From Candidatus Nealsoniibacteriota bacterium (lineage in GTDB: Bacteria > Patescibacteriota > Minisyncoccia > Minisyncoccales > CSSED10-335), in the NCBI GenBank assembly GCA_003557585.1, contig PWOE01000071.1, positions 1 through 5,161 of the forward strand: 5,161 bases of DNA, read 5' to 3'. Position 1 is the stretch's first letter. The number at the start of each line of letters is the position of its first letter. The notes beneath the pieces were generated by a model, which saw only the letters and a program-made list of their open reading frames with translations, was not told the DNA's origin and did no database searches. Shown here piece after piece: positions 5,005 to 5,161 of this stretch. The translations under genes were made by a program, and so were the position numbers.

Positions 5005-5161
5005 CTAAAGCCCCGAGAAGTCTCTAATCTTATTGATATCTATCGTCTTGATTTGGCTCTCTTTATCAATAAGATTAATTCCCAGAACCTTACCATCTAA
5101 ATCAAAAAGGGAAGAACTTAACCCTTGTTTTTCTATTATACTAGTGATTATATGGTTGTCA
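5005..5161 (-). CDS. C-terminal end of a probable trypsin-like serine protease (partial)
   Basis: My translation gives the last 51 residues of a reading frame that enters from the window edge and ends with TAG at 5005-5007; the start lies outside. IEKQGLSSSLFDLDGKVLGI followed by NLID matches the region around the catalytic serine of trypsin/HtrA-like proteases, where G-x-S-G-G/S leads into a strand and then 'G-x-V-x-G-I-N'. The first serine of GLSSS (fragment residue 15) would be the catalytic one. The usual glycine after it is a serine here, which may weaken activity. The end, IKTIDINKIRDFSGL, resembles the closing helix of such domains. The catalytic His and Asp, and any signal or membrane segment, are beyond the window. 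The zinc-ribbon gene follows after 32 bases in the same unit. The family call rests on this short stretch. Confidence 0.5.
   Translation of the reverse strand, partial: DNHIITSIIEKQGLSSSLFDLDGKVLGINLIDKESQIKTIDINKIRDFSGL

Noticed and set aside
851..5007. UGA-recoded genetic code, suggested by the lack of TGA stops
   Set aside because: All genes read through fully with no in-frame TGA, whereas recoded lineages use UGA as a common sense codon.

Overview
The window looks like chromosome from a Candidate Phyla Radiation bacterium (Patescibacteria, most like Parcubacteria). I base this on recognised gene types, not on a search. The types are a secreted protein with a two-cysteine peptidoglycan-binding-like domain and an S-layer-style beta domain, a DUF5667-type membrane protein beside an ECF sigma factor, a regulator with a C-terminal DeoR-type winged helix, and a short RmuC. 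The DNA is AT-rich and every supported gene is on the minus strand, so transcription runs from position 5161 towards 1.

In transcription order: the C-terminal end of a probable trypsin-like protease (5161-5005, cut by the window edge) is followed after 31 bases by a small four-cysteine zinc-ribbon protein (4972-4757). A clear intrinsic terminator (4743-4711) closes that unit. The AT-rich gap after it holds a perfect 13-bp inverted repeat with DnaA-box-like ends and a second hairpin. Then come rmuC (4557-3493), a single-pass membrane protein with a LysM-like segment (3434-2922), a regulator with a DeoR-type winged helix (2870-2289), an ECF sigma factor (2191-1685) and its likely membrane anti-sigma partner of DUF5667 type (1651-851). 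A 173-bp gap with three strong hairpins leads into the secreted surface protein (677-1, cut by the window edge).

The genes suggest an envelope-focused region. The sigma factor and DUF5667 protein form a signalling pair, the regulator lies just upstream and may act on a cluster of three ATGTCCTA-type sites before the sigma gene, and the surface protein downstream could be a target. That circuit is inference; the sites and gene order are seen directly.

Two general features stand out. Several genes have a promoter so close to the start codon that the mRNA would be leaderless or nearly so, while only the zinc-ribbon gene has a strong Shine-Dalgarno sequence. Six of the seven stop codons are TAG, one is TAA and none is TGA. 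No stretch over 300 bases lacks a gene. I found no tRNA, rRNA, CRISPR array or insertion sequence.
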